Shown: positions 26,146 to 36,350, counted from the first letter of the stretch. The stretch: 64,000 bases of DNA from Gammaproteobacteria bacterium (GCA_012960305.1 DUBM01000009.1:146238-210237); one strand, 5' to 3'. The notes: generated from the letters alone by a model not told the origin. Numbers and translations: made by a program.

Positions 26146-26222
26146 TGGCGGACCGGACGGGACTCGAACCCGCGACCTCCGGCGTGACAGGCCGGCATTC
26201 TAACCAGCTGAACTACCGGTCC
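26146..26222 (-). tRNA. tRNA-Asp (GTC)
   Basis: 77 nt including an encoded CCA. The cloverleaf is complete: acceptor GGACCGG with CCGGTCC, D arm GTTCAGCTGGTTAGAAT, anticodon stem CCGGC/GCCGG around loop CTGTCAC (anticodon GTC), and T arm GCGGGTTCGAGTCCCGT. Anticodon GUC is a queuosine substrate, and queD lies about 400 bp away. The 20-bp spacing to tRNA-Val suggests a shared transcript. Confidence 0.97.
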
Positions 26223-26242
26223 GCAATTTGCCAAACAATGTA

Positions 26243-26318
26243 TGGTGGGTGGTGAGGGATTTGAACCCCCGACATTCGCCTTGTAAGGGCGACGCTCTCC
26301 CAACTGAGCTAACCACCC
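26243..26318 (-). tRNA. tRNA-Val (TAC)
   Basis: 76 nt including CCA. Acceptor GGGTGGT with ACCACCC, D arm TAGCTCAGTTGGGAGAGC, anticodon loop CTTACAA (anticodon TAC), T arm GGGGGTTCAAATCCCTC. First gene of a two-tRNA unit with tRNA-Asp downstream. Confidence 0.97.
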
Positions 26319-26626
26319 GCATTACAGGCAGACGCGCATTTTACCCATATGGGTCGTCTTGTCAACAAATGCGCTGCTTTCAGCCAATTTAGCAACCACT
26401 TACCAGCCTATTTACAGCATGGGATCCGACCTGTCCCAATCTTCTAAAAGCTCTACATCGCGAAAAGATTCGGCACTCTCTAAATAGACTTTATAGAACA
26501 AAGCCTCGGACTCTATTTCGGCTAAAATATTAAGCCTACTCTCTGCCCCGTACAAATTTAAAGGTCTATACACAAAACGAATCTCTCGATAAACTGTGCG
26601 GCTGCAAATGCCAGCAACGGATCTCT
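26319..26626. other. 308-bp region between tRNA-Val and queD
   Basis: Should contain promoters for the leftward tRNA pair and rightward queD. On the minus strand one frame is open from inside the queD start down to TAA at 26412-26414 and reads like protein (ending LEDWDRSDPML), but it lacks a convincing start codon and ribosome site. I treat it as unassigned. Confidence 0.35.
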
Positions 26627-26986
26627 GTGTTGAAAATTTTCAAGGAATTTACCTTCGAAGCGGCACATCGACTGCCCAACGTACCCTCAGGCCACAAATG
26701 CTTTCGACTCCACGGTCATTCATTCGCATTGCGAATCAGTGTTGAAGGAGAGGTGGGAGCTGAAAGTGGTTGGGTGATAGACTTCTCTGACATAAGCAAC
26801 GCATTCGAGCCTATTCTCAAACAGCTCGACCATTATTACCTCAACGAGATTGAAGGCTTGGAAAACCCAACCAGTGAAAATGTCGCTCGGTGGATCTGGG
26901 AGAGGCTCCAACCCGGCCTACCCCAATTGTCAGAAGTTGAAATCAGAGAAACATGCACAAGCGGTTGCAGCTATCAGGGCAAGTAA
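26627..26986 (+). CDS. queD: 6-carboxy-5,6,7,8-tetrahydropterin synthase QueD
   Basis: 119 aa, the normal length. Converts dihydroneopterin triphosphate to 6-carboxytetrahydropterin, the first committed step of queuosine precursor synthesis. Zinc ligands are the His in EAAHRLP and the pair in LHGHSF; the catalytic Cys is in KCFRLHGH; IDFSDISNAF and the C-terminal EIRETCTSGCSY fit the family. Starts at GTG 26627 (or TTG 26630); both leave the FKEFTFEAAHRL opening intact. The next enzymes, QueE and QueC, are encoded about 20 kb downstream. Confidence 0.95.
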   Translation: MLKIFKEFTFEAAHRLPNVPSGHKCFRLHGHSFALRISVEGEVGAESGWVIDFSDISNAFEPILKQLDHYYLNEIEGLENPTSENVARWIWERLQPGLPQLSEVEIRETCTSGCSYQGK

Positions 26987-27006
26987 ACGAGGAGAGGAGA
27001 GAAGAA

Positions 27007-28233
27007 CTAGCTCAAAAAATTGAGCGGCTCAACTGATTCGTCCGAAAGGACTGACGAATCAAGAACCGATCTATTCTTTATTAATTGCTTGCTCACCAAA
27101 AATTCTTTCGGCCTAGACACACAGTCAGTTGCTAATAGAACTTTCTCTCTCAAATAGAACAACGAAAAGCTAGATTCAAGACCAGCGTCCATATTACCTC
27201 GAACTACAATTTCATCAAAACCTTGACCCAATCCTGCCATTTGTAACTTAATCGAATACTGATCGGACCAAAACCAAGGAACTGTATCGTAAATGATTTC
27301 CTTGCCACAGATATTTGCTGCCACAACTCTCGCCTGGTCATTTGCATTCTGTACTGACTCTAACTTCAACATCCTTTCATAAACACGACTTGGATGAATT
27401 GTACAATCCCCTGCGGCATAAATATTTGAGCTACTTGTTTGACCAAATTTATCTACCACGATAGATCCAGCCTCTAATTCAATCTCTGAATCTGAAATAA
27501 ATTCAGTATTAGGAAGAATGCCAACTCCAATAATCAAAAAATTTGCGCTGAATGTTTGACCACCATTACAGTGAACAAGTTGCTCATCTCCAAGCGTCGT
27601 AATGCTTTCAATTTGTACATCAGTTTTTATTGAAACACCTTGATCCTGATGTAGCTTGCTCATGAACTTCGACATAGACTCGCTGGTAACTCGCTGTAGA
27701 ATCCTTCCTTCACGCTCAAGCACAATGACATCGACACCTTGTGCTTGAAGCACTGCTGCCGACTCTAATCCTATATAACCTCCACCAATTACTATCACTC
27801 TTTGATTCGCCGCAATTCGCGCCCTTACTCTCAAAGCATCGTTATGATCGCGCAAGTAAAATATTCTATCCTCTTCCCCACCTAGCTCTAATTTACAGGG
27901 CCTCGCTCCAGTACAGATCGCTAATTTCTCGAAGCTTATGTCTTCATCATTAACTCGTACCAATTCTTGTTTAGTATTAATTTCGGTGACGGCACGCCCT
28001 AATAGAAGCTCTATCTCGTTGTCTTGGAATACCTTCTCTGGCCGTAAGCGTATCTGATCGATATCCTTTGTGCCTGCAAGTAAGTCTTTAGATACTGGAG
28101 GGCGATGATAAGGAAGCTCATTTTCCCCGCTAATCAACTTTATCTTTCCTTCCCACCCCTCTCGACGCAATTGCATAGCGAGACTTGTACCAGCGTGACT
28201 CGCACCCACAATCACACAATCTTGATCTTTCAT
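27007..28233 (-). CDS. FAD-dependent ferredoxin/rubredoxin-type NAD(P) reductase
   Basis: 408-aa two-dinucleotide-domain flavoprotein. N-terminal FAD Rossmann motif ([20 protein letters not shown]) with [10 protein letters not shown], a second nucleotide-binding motif [17 protein letters not shown] about residues 140-160, the FAD-ribityl motif [12 protein letters not shown], and a reductase C-terminal domain ([19 protein letters not shown]). This is the class that reduces ferredoxins or rubredoxins for oxygenases. No partner ferredoxin is adjacent. Its start overlaps the ung stop by four bases, so it is cotranscribed with ung, a curious pairing. Cytoplasmic. Confidence 0.88.
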   Translation of the reverse strand: MKDQDCVIVGASHAGTSLAMQLRREGWEGKIKLISGENELPYHRPPVSKDLLAGTKDIDQIRLRPEKVFQDNEIELLLGRAVTEINTKQELVRVNDEDISFEKLAICTGARPCKLELGGEEDRIFYLRDHNDALRVRARIAANQRVIVIGGGYIGLESAAVLQAQGVDVIVLEREGRILQRVTSESMSKFMSKLHQDQGVSIKTDVQIESITTLGDEQLVHCNGGQTFSANFLIIGVGILPNTEFISDSEIELEAGSIVVDKFGQTSSSNIYAAGDCTIHPSRVYERMLKLESVQNANDQARVVAANICGKEIIYDTVPWFWSDQYSIKLQMAGLGQGFDEIVVRGNMDAGLESSFSLFYLREKVLLATDCVSRPKEFLVSKQLIKNRSVLDSSVLSDESVEPLNFLS

Positions 28234-28901
28234 AAATTAATACCCGATGTCGCTTCCACCTCAAATGGTAATTGCCAATCAATAGCTGTTTGCTTATGTA
28301 AACGAAGATACTCATTAGCTTGAGAAAAATGATGCTTGTTAAAGAAGCCTCGGCTTGCTGATAACGGAGAAGGATGAGGAGACTGCAATACACAATGCTT
28401 AGTACTGTCGATCATTGCGCCTTTTGTTTGTGCATATCTGCCCCACAACAAGAAAACCAAATCACTGCAAGAGTTATTCAACACCCGCACCACTTCATCA
28501 GTAAATTTTTCCCAGCCTTTCCCCTGATGAGATCCAGCATTACCAGAAACGACAGTAAGTACGGAGTTAAGCAATAAGACTCCTTGTTCTGCCCAGTGGT
28601 TCAAGCATCCATGGCTAGGGGCCTTGAAACCGATATCCGCAGCAAGCTCCTTGTAGATATTCTTCAGAGAAGGAGGAACCATCACGCCGGGTTTTACGGA
28701 AAAACATAGCCCATGGGCTTGGCCTGGCCCGTGATACGGATCCTGCCCCAGGATTACTACCTTTACCTGACCTAAAGGCGTTGCATTCAGCGCCGCAAAA
28801 ATTTCATCTCCAGACGGATAGATGACCTTGCCACTGTTCTTTTCTTGCTGCAAAAAACGCGACAACTCTCTCATATAAGCTGAACTGAATTGGTCTTGCA
28901 A
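28230..28901 (-). CDS. ung: Uracil-DNA glycosylase
   Basis: 223 aa, standard family-1 UDG length. Removes uracil from DNA. The catalytic water-activating motif [18 protein letters not shown], the uracil-binding LLLNSVLTV, and the DNA-intercalation loop [11 protein letters not shown] are all intact. Lies downstream of lysS, with a 50-bp gap, and overlaps the reductase start. Confidence 0.97.
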   Translation of the reverse strand: MQDQFSSAYMRELSRFLQQEKNSGKVIYPSGDEIFAALNATPLGQVKVVILGQDPYHGPGQAHGLCFSVKPGVMVPPSLKNIYKELAADIGFKAPSHGCLNHWAEQGVLLLNSVLTVVSGNAGSHQGKGWEKFTDEVVRVLNNSCSDLVFLLWGRYAQTKGAMIDSTKHCVLQSPHPSPLSASRGFFNKHHFSQANEYLRLHKQTAIDWQLPFEVEATSGINL

Positions 28902-28951
28902 TACCAGCTTCCAAGTGGGGTCTAGTTTTATCTCTCGAGTGGTAATGTTTT

Positions 28952-30457
28952 TTACTCTTTATTCTCATTCTGAGGGCGCATGTGGGGAAACAATAGAACA
29001 TCTTTGATCGATGCCGAATTGGTGAACAACATCACTAAACGGTCAATTCCAATGCCTTCACCAGCTGTAGGAGGCAAACCATATTCCAGAGCCGTGACAT
29101 AGTCATCATCGAAATGCATCGCTTCCATATCCCCGGACTCTTTCTCTGCAACCTGAGCCTTAAATCTAGCAGCTTGATCTTCTGGATCATTTAGCTCAGA
29201 GAATCCATTAGCAATTTCTCGACCGCCGATAATAAGCTCAAACCTATCCGTTACCTCTGGATTTTCTTCATTGCGTCTTGCCAACGGCGAAACCTCGATC
29301 GGGTATTGGGTGATAAACGTAGGTTGATCTAATAGTGCTTCGACTTTTTGTTCAAATACCTCCATTAAGATTTTGCCTTTTGTCCAAGCAGAATCAAAAT
29401 GTACTTCAAGCTTTTCTGCTAATTTGACTAGATTCTCTTTTGTCAAGAAAGACGAGTCATCACTTATTTTGCAATACTTCTTAATAGCCTCTACTACGGT
29501 TAACCGTTCGAAAGGATTAGAGAAATCATAACAGGAACCTTGATATTCAATCTCCATGCCCCCTGACAATTGCTCGGAAATGCTACGAAATAGATCCTCA
29601 GTTAAATCCATTAAGTCCGTGTAACATGCATAGGCTTCATAAAATTCAAGCATAGTAAATTCGGGATTATGTCTGGTAGATATACCCTCATTTCTAAAAT
29701 TCCTATTAAGCTCAAATACTTTTTCGAAACCTCCGACTGTTAATCTTTTAAGAAACAACTCAGGCGCAATCCGCAGATACATGTCCTGATCAAGCGCATT
29801 GTGATGAGTAATAAATGGTCGAGCGGCAGCACCACCAGGAATAACCTGCATCATTGGTGTCTCAACTTCCATAAACCCATGATCTTCAAAATAGCGGCGA
29901 ATAATCCGAACTATTTGCGAACGCTTTTTAAATACTTCCCTTGAAGATTCATTAACAATTAGATCCACATAACGTTGTCGATATCGCATCTCAGTATCTA
30001 ATAAACCACGATACTTGTCTGGCAACGGCCGCAAAGATTTAGTTAATAAGCGAAAGTCACTCACTCTCACCGAAAGCTCTCCTTTGCCAGTTCTGAAAAC
30101 CTCCCCCTCAATACCAATAATGTCACCCAAGTCGAGATTTTTTAGGGATTCCGCCTTGTCGTCATTGAAGGACTTATTGTTCATGTAAAGTTGAATTTGC
30201 TCGGTCCCATCTTGCACCACAACAAAGGGCCCGCGCATACGAACTATTCGGCCAGCAACAGAAGTGCGAAAAGCTACACCCTCTAATTCTTCTTTCGACG
30301 CCTCCGAAAACAGAGCCATTAGCTCAATGGCTGTATTTTGTCTTTGGAAGTCATTCGGGAATGCTTCTCCGCGCTGCCGAATTACTGCGAGCTTTTCTCT
30401 GCGCTGAGCGATAAGCTTATTTTCATCACTGTGACTTGGAGTATCGTTATCAGACAT
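28952..30457 (-). CDS. lysS: Lysyl-tRNA synthetase, class II
   Basis: 501 aa. N-terminal OB-fold anticodon-binding domain (about 65-150, including [18 protein letters not shown]), then the class II catalytic core: motif 2 in [14 protein letters not shown] and motif 3 in [11 protein letters not shown]. The C-terminus [10 protein letters not shown] is typical. Directly follows prfB (9-bp gap), the conserved prfB-lysS operon of Gammaproteobacteria. It charges the tRNA-Lys encoded at 45732. Confidence 0.98.
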   Translation of the reverse strand: MSDNDTPSHSDENKLIAQRREKLAVIRQRGEAFPNDFQRQNTAIELMALFSEASKEELEGVAFRTSVAGRIVRMRGPFVVVQDGTEQIQLYMNNKSFNDDKAESLKNLDLGDIIGIEGEVFRTGKGELSVRVSDFRLLTKSLRPLPDKYRGLLDTEMRYRQRYVDLIVNESSREVFKKRSQIVRIIRRYFEDHGFMEVETPMMQVIPGGAAARPFITHHNALDQDMYLRIAPELFLKRLTVGGFEKVFELNRNFRNEGISTRHNPEFTMLEFYEAYACYTDLMDLTEDLFRSISEQLSGGMEIEYQGSCYDFSNPFERLTVVEAIKKYCKISDDSSFLTKENLVKLAEKLEVHFDSAWTKGKILMEVFEQKVEALLDQPTFITQYPIEVSPLARRNEENPEVTDRFELIIGGREIANGFSELNDPEDQAARFKAQVAEKESGDMEAMHFDDDYVTALEYGLPPTAGEGIGIDRLVMLFTNSASIKDVLLFPHMRPQNENKE

Positions 30458-30466
30458 GATTCTTTC

Positions 30467-31565
30467 TTACAGCCCCATTTTTAAACTAGCTTCGATGAAT
30501 TTATCCAGATCGCCATCGAGGACAGCCCCTGTATTAGTTACTTCGACATTGGTTCTTAAGTCCTTAATCCTCGACGCATCTAACACATAGGAACGAATCT
30601 GACTTCCCCAACCGATATCTGCTTTGGATTCTTCGATGCTCTGCATCTCTTCTTTGCGTTTTAATTCTTCCAACTCATACAACTTCGCTTTAAGTTGTTT
30701 GATCGCCATATCTTTATTTTTGTGTTGAGAGCGCTGATTCTGACACTGGACCACAATACCACTAGGCTCATGAGTTAATCTTACTGCTGAATCAGTTTTA
30801 TTGACATGCTGACCCCCTGCCCCGCTAGAGCGATACGTATCAATACGCACAACCGACATGTCTAAATTAATCTCAATATCGTCGTCAATCTCCGGCGCAA
30901 CAAATACTGAAGCAAATGAAGTATGGCGGCGACTTCCAGAATCGAAGGGAGATTTTCGAACTAATCGATGCACTCCTATTTCAGTTCTTAGCCAACCAAA
31001 AGCAAAGTCACCCTTAATATACAGAGTGGCACTTTTAATGCCGGCAACATCCCCACCGGACACTTCAACCAATTCGGTGGTAAAGCCTTTGTTTTCTGCC
31101 CAACGCAAATACATGCGCAATAGCATTTCAGCCCAATCCTGGGCCTCTGTGCCACCAGAACCCGCCTGAATATCTAAATAAGCGGCCGCGGAATCCATTT
31201 GCCCAGAAAACATACGTCTGAATTCTAGTTTATCAAGCTGCGATTCGAGGGAATTTAATTCAGTACTGGCTACATCGTACAATTCTTGATCAGACTCTTC
31301 CTGAGCAAGAGAGAAAAGCTCTTTCAGCTCACTGATTCCTAAGTAAATCTTGTCAATCGTGTGGACTACATTTTCGAGCTCTGATTTTTCTTTGCCTAGA
31401 GATTGGGCATATTCTGGACGATCCCAAACTGATGACTCTCCGAGTTCTAGAGCAACTTCGTCAAGGCGATCTTGTTTTGTTTCATAGTCAAAGATACCCC
31501 CGGAGGCTATTGATTCTAGTCTTTAGCTCTTTTAGCAATGACAGCTGACTATTAATTTCCAGCAT
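30467..31565 (-). CDS. prfB: Peptide chain release factor 2, with programmed +1 frameshift
   Basis: Terminates translation at UGA and UAA. Translation starts at ATG 31565 ([18 protein letters not shown]) and reaches an in-frame UGA as codon 26 (31488-31490), in the context CTT TGA C preceded by GGGGG. After a +1 slip it continues in the frame that ends at 30467. The product is 25 + 340 = 365 aa, the length of E. coli RF2. The stop-recognition tripeptide SPF is seen in RKSPFDSG and the catalytic GGQ in [10 protein letters not shown]. Regulation is autogenous: low RF2 favours the shift. First gene of the prfB-lysS operon. Confidence 0.97.
31487..31503 (-). promoter_or_regulatory. prfB programmed frameshift site
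   Basis: Minus-strand sequence CGGGGGTATCTTTGAC: an internal Shine-Dalgarno-like G-run three bases before the CTT slippery codon, then the UGA stop and the +1-frame GAC. This matches the known RF2 recoding signal (AGGGGGUAUCUUUGAC in E. coli) except for one base. Confidence 0.96.
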
Positions 31566-32262
31566 CTTATAGATTCTCATCAGCACCTGGCGCCATTATT
31601 CGGCATAAGCACACGGTAAAAGCCAAGATAAATTACAGAGAGCTCAATTACTGAGCGTTCTCTGACCATGAAATGTGCTGCCAATTACCTCCAAATCTCT
31701 CGAGCATTTAGAATGCAGCAGAAATAGCCTTGGGAGCCACAACAAAAGTGCGGCATTTTACCCTATCTTCTCTTCATCGGCGACTGCTCGCCACAACGAT
31801 CTGTATTGAACATTCTCAAGCACATATAAACCAAATTTTTTATCAATCTAAGCCCTACAAGCTATTACTTGGTGATCTCAACATGCCAATCATTTCATGC
31901 TTAGATATACTTAAGCTAATTCTGCTAGAAAAGAAATTCATTGAAATACCATTTAAAATAATAGCACTAAGGGCAATAAGAAGAACCTCGAAGAAGGGCT
32001 GCAGGATGGAGTTAACGCCTATATCGTGAAACGAGTCACTGTGAGTAAGCTAGTACCAGAATTTAATAAGACGCAATGATAGCTTCAACCTTTTTCTACC
32101 CTTTTCTAAATTTTCAATCTCGCGCTCTCTATCTATTGCATCCAACCTTTGTGACAAACAGAGTGCTATAGTAGGCTGCGATTGTAACGGCCCTATAGCC
32201 ATGATATGCAGCAATGCAGCTTACTATAATTTAAAAGAACCAATGAAAATCAAAGTGAATGT
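31566..32262. other. 697-bp divergent region between prfB and mnmC
   Basis: No convincing gene. A 99-codon open frame at 31730-32029 starts with TTG and yields a composition unlike a protein family. The region must contain the prfB promoter (leftward) and the mnmC promoter (rightward). The clearest structure is the hairpin at 32167-32228, described separately. Confidence 0.5.
32167..32228 (+). other. 13-bp hairpin upstream of mnmC
   Basis: TATAGTAGGCTGC (32167-32179) pairs with GCAGCTTACTATA (32216-32228) over thirteen positions, with one G-U pair. The 36-base loop contains a smaller GGC...GCC helix. It ends 34 bp before the mnmC ATG and has no T-run, so it would sit in the 5' leader if transcription starts upstream. 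Confidence 0.5.
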
Positions 32263-34272
32263 ATGAAAGTTAGTCGAGCTAACATTCGTTGGTTAGATTC
32301 CGGTCTTCCCTATTCAAACAAATTCGATGACATATACCATTCAGAGGATGACGCACTCGGAGAAAGTCTGCATGTTTTCATAAATGGCAATAATCTAATC
32401 AATCGTTGGCAGGAACAAAAAAATGAATGTTCAGTATTCACAATTGCTGAAATTGGCTTTGGAACTGGACTGAATTTTTTACAAACCTGCCATCAATGGC
32501 AGCTCACCTCGCAACACCCTCGCTCATTGCATTATTTAGCCTTCGAGAAATACCCCATCTCAAAACCAGATCTACAAAAGATATTGGCAGTATGGCCCCA
32601 ATTTGAAACCCTCAGCGAAGGACTTTTGACCTCTTATGATGACCATAGCAGTGGGTGTCATCGCATCATCTTGACCGGAGATATTATTTTAGATCTATAC
32701 TTTGGTGATGCAAAAGAACAATTAAGCAAGCTTAATAATTACCATCGTTCCGTAGTCGACTGCTGGTATCTTGATGGTTTTAGTCCTCAATTAAATGAGG
32801 ATTTATGGTCAGATTCTATTTTTCAAAAAATTGCAAAAAACAGCGCACATGGCGCCAGCTTGGCGACTTATAGTGTTGCTGCCAAAGTAAGAAATGGGTT
32901 AACAGAAGTTGGGTTTTTAACAGAAAAAAAGAATGGATTTGCCAGAAAACGGCATATGCTCTGCGCATCTTATCTCCCGAAAATCAAAAAAAAACAAACT
33001 CATAAACAATCCTCTGATCGGGAAGCAATCGTCCCCCAATGGCATGAGTATCCGTTACCCAAAGCCGTAACTCGCACTGCACTGGTTATAGGTGCTGGCC
33101 TCGCTGGCTGCTGCACTGCGTATTCCTTGGCATTAAGAGGCTGGGAAGTCACTGTCGTAGAAAAAGGCTCAAAGCCAGCTTCCTGCGCCTCCGGGATAGC
33201 CCAACTTTCATTGCGCTGTCGTCTATTCAAGACTCAATCTGCTATCAGCGAGTTTTACCTACAATGTTTCATATATGCCCGACGCCAGTTTGGTTATCTT
33301 TCACAACAGGGCAAGTTCGCTTGGCAGGAATGCGGTGTAATCCAACTGAACGGAGCTATGAACAAGAGCCATTCGGTTACCCCCGAACTACTGTGCTCTC
33401 TCTACGATGAGGCGGTAGCAAAACCTATGAGCTCTGATGCACTTGGAGCCATCGCGAACGCTACCTTGAGAGACGATGGGGTCTTCTTTCCTGGTGGCGG
33501 CTGGGTTGATCCACATTCACTCTGTGAAGCATATTTAGAACATCCAAACATTCACCATGTTTTTAATACGGAAATTACAAAAATAGAATCAGCGGGAGAA
33601 GGATGGAGCGCCCTCAACTCCGTGGGTTCGCGAGAATTTAATGGAAACAATGTGATTATCTGTACTGCAGCCAGCGCCAATCAGTTCGACTGCTTATCCC
33701 AAATTAATTTGGAACCCATCAGAGGCCATAGCACATTATTATCAGCAACAGACGTCAGCAATAATTTAGCAACAGTCGTCAGCGGTACCCGCAGCATATT
33801 TCCATCATATAATAATGAGCATTGTATTTCCGCTAGCTATGAAAACCTTTATACAGAAAATTCACAATTTCATGAATTTAGTAATTCGAATATAGCATTT
33901 GCTCAGGAATTATTTGCTGACGAGAATTACCTGGGCGACATAGCCGCCACCGAGCAAGTTGCCGTTAGATGTCACTCTGCTGATAGAGTTCCCATAGTTG
34001 GATTGATCCCGGACTGGAGTCAGATGCGAATAGATTTTTCCGAATTAAGCAGAAATGCTAAGGCGATAATTAACAAGGCCGGGGCATATTATCCTGGGCT
34101 TTTTGTAAATGTGGCCCATGGCTCAAACGGGTTAACGAGTTGTCCGCTCAGTGGAGAGTTTTTAGCAAGCCTAATGAGTAAGGAAAACTCACCGCTTAGC
34201 TCGGCACAAGCACAAAGTCTCAACCCTGCCCGCTTTCTGATGAGAGAGTTGAAAAAACAAAGAATGGATTAG
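32263..34272 (+). CDS. mnmC: Bifunctional tRNA (mnm5s2U34) methyltransferase / FAD oxidoreductase MnmC
   Basis: 669 aa, both domains present. Completes the mnm5 side chain on U34 of tRNAs for Lys, Glu and others: the FAD domain removes the carboxymethyl group and the methyltransferase domain adds the methyl. N-terminal MTase (about 1-235) has the SAM motif EIGFGTGLNFL and WYLDGFSPQLNEDLW; the C-terminal oxidase (from about 270) has VIGAGLAGCCTAYSLA and ends with the VAHGSNGLTSCPLSGE segment. Substrate tRNA-Lys(UUU) is at 45732 and the sulfur relay protein TusA at 42547. Confidence 0.96.
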   Translation: MKVSRANIRWLDSGLPYSNKFDDIYHSEDDALGESLHVFINGNNLINRWQEQKNECSVFTIAEIGFGTGLNFLQTCHQWQLTSQHPRSLHYLAFEKYPISKPDLQKILAVWPQFETLSEGLLTSYDDHSSGCHRIILTGDIILDLYFGDAKEQLSKLNNYHRSVVDCWYLDGFSPQLNEDLWSDSIFQKIAKNSAHGASLATYSVAAKVRNGLTEVGFLTEKKNGFARKRHMLCASYLPKIKKKQTHKQSSDREAIVPQWHEYPLPKAVTRTALVIGAGLAGCCTAYSLALRGWEVTVVEKGSKPASCASGIAQLSLRCRLFKTQSAISEFYLQCFIYARRQFGYLSQQGKFAWQECGVIQLNGAMNKSHSVTPELLCSLYDEAVAKPMSSDALGAIANATLRDDGVFFPGGGWVDPHSLCEAYLEHPNIHHVFNTEITKIESAGEGWSALNSVGSREFNGNNVIICTAASANQFDCLSQINLEPIRGHSTLLSATDVSNNLATVVSGTRSIFPSYNNEHCISASYENLYTENSQFHEFSNSNIAFAQELFADENYLGDIAATEQVAVRCHSADRVPIVGLIPDWSQMRIDFSELSRNAKAIINKAGAYYPGLFVNVAHGSNGLTSCPLSGEFLASLMSKENSPLSSAQAQSLNPARFLMRELKKQRMD

Positions 34273-34289
34273 TTCCAACTTTCAACTAT

Positions 34290-35588
34290 CTATCGATTGA
34301 AGTAAGCCGTGACGATCGAATTAATAGTAATCGAGTCCGCTGAACCAACTATTTCTCGAATTGAATGCATACCAAAGCTTGCCACTCCAATATCCAAGGT
34401 AGTGATCCCTAACTCGGCAGCGGTAATTGGCCCAATAGTGCTACCACACGCCATTCCCGTTCGCATAGCAAATGACTGATAAGGGAGCCTTAATTTTTTA
34501 CAAAGAGATTTAACCAAGGCTATCGATTCACTATTGCTTGCATAACGTTGGTTTGCATTAACCTTTATAACAGGACCGCCATTCAGAAGAGGCATGTGTT
34601 TGTCGTCGTGCTTTTCGGAAAAATTTGGATGCACACCATGAGCATTATCTATAGAAAACAACAGCGATTGTCGCATAACCCGCTCAAAAGCGTCTCTTGA
34701 CTCGTCTTCAGAAGATATTAGTCGCTCTAACACTGATTTTAAAAATGGGCCTTGAGCTCCCGAACTAGAAGCGCTACCTACCTCTTCATGATCATTGCAA
34801 ACCAGCATACTGCAGTGCAGATTTTCGCAAACCAATAATGACTTGCAGGCAATAAAACAACTCAAAAGATTATCCAATCTTGCAGATGCCATAAATTGCT
34901 TTTTAATACCTACAAACGATGGACTTTGCGAATCGTACAGCGATAAATCATATGAAAGCACTTTTGCTGCATTCTCTACCTCACAAAACCCTTCGATATG
35001 ACGCAGTAAAAAATCATCAAAACTAAATTGCTCATCTATCTCCAGCTGCGCAAGAATTGGTGGTAACTCCTTATGCTTATCAATCTTGCGACCATCGTTT
35101 GCATTTCGATCCAAATGAATGGCCAAACTAGGAATAAACGCAATTGGGTCGCGAAAATCAACTAAGCAGGAGGAAAGCTCTCCATTATCGGTTTCGAAAT
35201 CTACCCGCCCTGCCATTGAAAGATCACGATCGAACCATGGATAAAGCAATGCTCCACCATAGATTTCTACTCCTAGTTGAAGAAAATTATGTTTGTTAAT
35301 TTCTGGATTGGGTTTAATTTTTAAACAGGGGCTATCGGTATGAGCACCAGAGATTCTTAGCCCATTATCTAGCAGACTTTTATTTCCATAACGAAAAGCA
35401 ACTAATGCTGATCCATTCCTAATAACGAAATAGCTACTACCTCTCTGAAGACTCCAGGATTTAGCTTCGTCTAATTCTTCAAAACCTCCTCTTCTAAGCA
35501 TTTCAGCCATGCTATGGACAGCATGGAACGGAGTAGGGGAATGTTGGATAAAACTCAACAATTCCTGATTGAATTTTTCATCGCTCAT
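34290..35588 (-). CDS. apeB: M18 family aminopeptidase
   Basis: 432 aa, cytosolic two-metal aspartyl-type aminopeptidase that removes N-terminal acidic residues. Metal-site segments SGAHTDSPCLKIKP, then CNDHEEVGSASSSGAQGP (the Asp/Glu pair), and GGPVIKVNANQRYAS and FGMHSIREI near the C-terminus fit the M18 family. No signal peptide. It is convergent with mnmC (17 bp between stops). Confidence 0.93.
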   Translation of the reverse strand: MSDEKFNQELLSFIQHSPTPFHAVHSMAEMLRRGGFEELDEAKSWSLQRGSSYFVIRNGSALVAFRYGNKSLLDNGLRISGAHTDSPCLKIKPNPEINKHNFLQLGVEIYGGALLYPWFDRDLSMAGRVDFETDNGELSSCLVDFRDPIAFIPSLAIHLDRNANDGRKIDKHKELPPILAQLEIDEQFSFDDFLLRHIEGFCEVENAAKVLSYDLSLYDSQSPSFVGIKKQFMASARLDNLLSCFIACKSLLVCENLHCSMLVCNDHEEVGSASSSGAQGPFLKSVLERLISSEDESRDAFERVMRQSLLFSIDNAHGVHPNFSEKHDDKHMPLLNGGPVIKVNANQRYASNSESIALVKSLCKKLRLPYQSFAMRTGMACGSTIGPITAAELGITTLDIGVASFGMHSIREIVGSADSITINSIVTAYFNR

Positions 35589-35645
35589 GTAGTTGAATCT
35601 TTAGATTATTGAAAACTGTCGACAGCTTTCAAGTGGACGTGGCTT

Positions 35646-36350
35646 TTAACGAATTTCTAGCAACTCAACGTCAAATATTAGCGCAGAGTTCGGTGGAATA
35701 GCTGGCGTCGGAGACGCTTCACCGTAGGCTAGATTTGGAGGCAGAAAAAGACGCCATTTGTCACCAATTTTCATTAATTGCAATGCTTCAGTCCAACCTG
35801 AAATCACTTGATTTAGGCCGAACTGGGCAGGCTCTTCCCGATCAACAGAGCTATCAAAAACAGTGCCATCAGATAATGTCCCATGATAGTGAGCGAGGAC
35901 AGCATCCTCAGCTGTTGGTGAGGCCGCATCATCTTCACCTGATTCCAGAACTAAATACTGGAGGCCAGACTCCAATGTAACTACACCCTCTTTGGTAGAA
36001 TTAATGCTTAGGAATTCCGCGCTCTCAGCTAAATTCCCAGAAACAGCAGCTTGAGCTTCCTCCTCCACCCGCTGCTGGAAAGTTTGTATCGCAGCAAACA
36101 TTTCTTCATCACTCAACTTTGGCTCACCGGTTACAGCATCCAGCATGCCAGCAAAGAATGTCTTTAAATCCACATCGTCTAACAAGCCCTGTGACGCTAG
36201 GTTTTGACCAATATTTACACCGAGCGCATAGGCTATTCGATCATCTTCATTTCCTAAATCTATCTCTGTCTGAGCAATTGTCTGATAACTCAGACCCATT
36301 AGCGCAAAAGACACAGTGAATTGAGTGACTTGTTTAAACAATCTATTCAT
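35646..36350 (-). CDS. Periplasmic FKBP-type peptidyl-prolyl isomerase (FkpA-like)
   Basis: 234 aa from the ATG at 36350; an upstream in-frame start at 36425 would place 25 charged residues before the signal peptide, so I rejected it. Signal peptide ends SYQTIAQ. An N-terminal dimerisation domain (about 25-120; DRIAYALGVNIGQNLASQG) is followed by the FKBP domain with HYHGTLSDGTVFDSS, QVISGWTEALQLMKIGDKW and PPNLAYGE. Acts as chaperone and proline isomerase on envelope proteins. Confidence 0.93.
   Translation of the reverse strand: MNRLFKQVTQFTVSFALMGLSYQTIAQTEIDLGNEDDRIAYALGVNIGQNLASQGLLDDVDLKTFFAGMLDAVTGEPKLSDEEMFAAIQTFQQRVEEEAQAAVSGNLAESAEFLSINSTKEGVVTLESGLQYLVLESGEDDAASPTAEDAVLAHYHGTLSDGTVFDSSVDREEPAQFGLNQVISGWTEALQLMKIGDKWRLFLPPNLAYGEASPTPAIPPNSALIFDVELLEIR

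Noticed and set aside
26720..26911. Antisense open frame inside queD
   Set aside because: Shadow of a well-supported gene on the opposite strand.
27010..27025. GCTCAA...TTGAGC hairpin at the end of the FAD reductase gene
   Set aside because: It consists largely of coding sequence around the stop codon, with a six-pair stem and no T-run.
31730..32029. 99-codon open frame between prfB and mnmC
   Set aside because: TTG start, no ribosome site, and no recognisable protein pattern; likely chance in a non-coding stretch.
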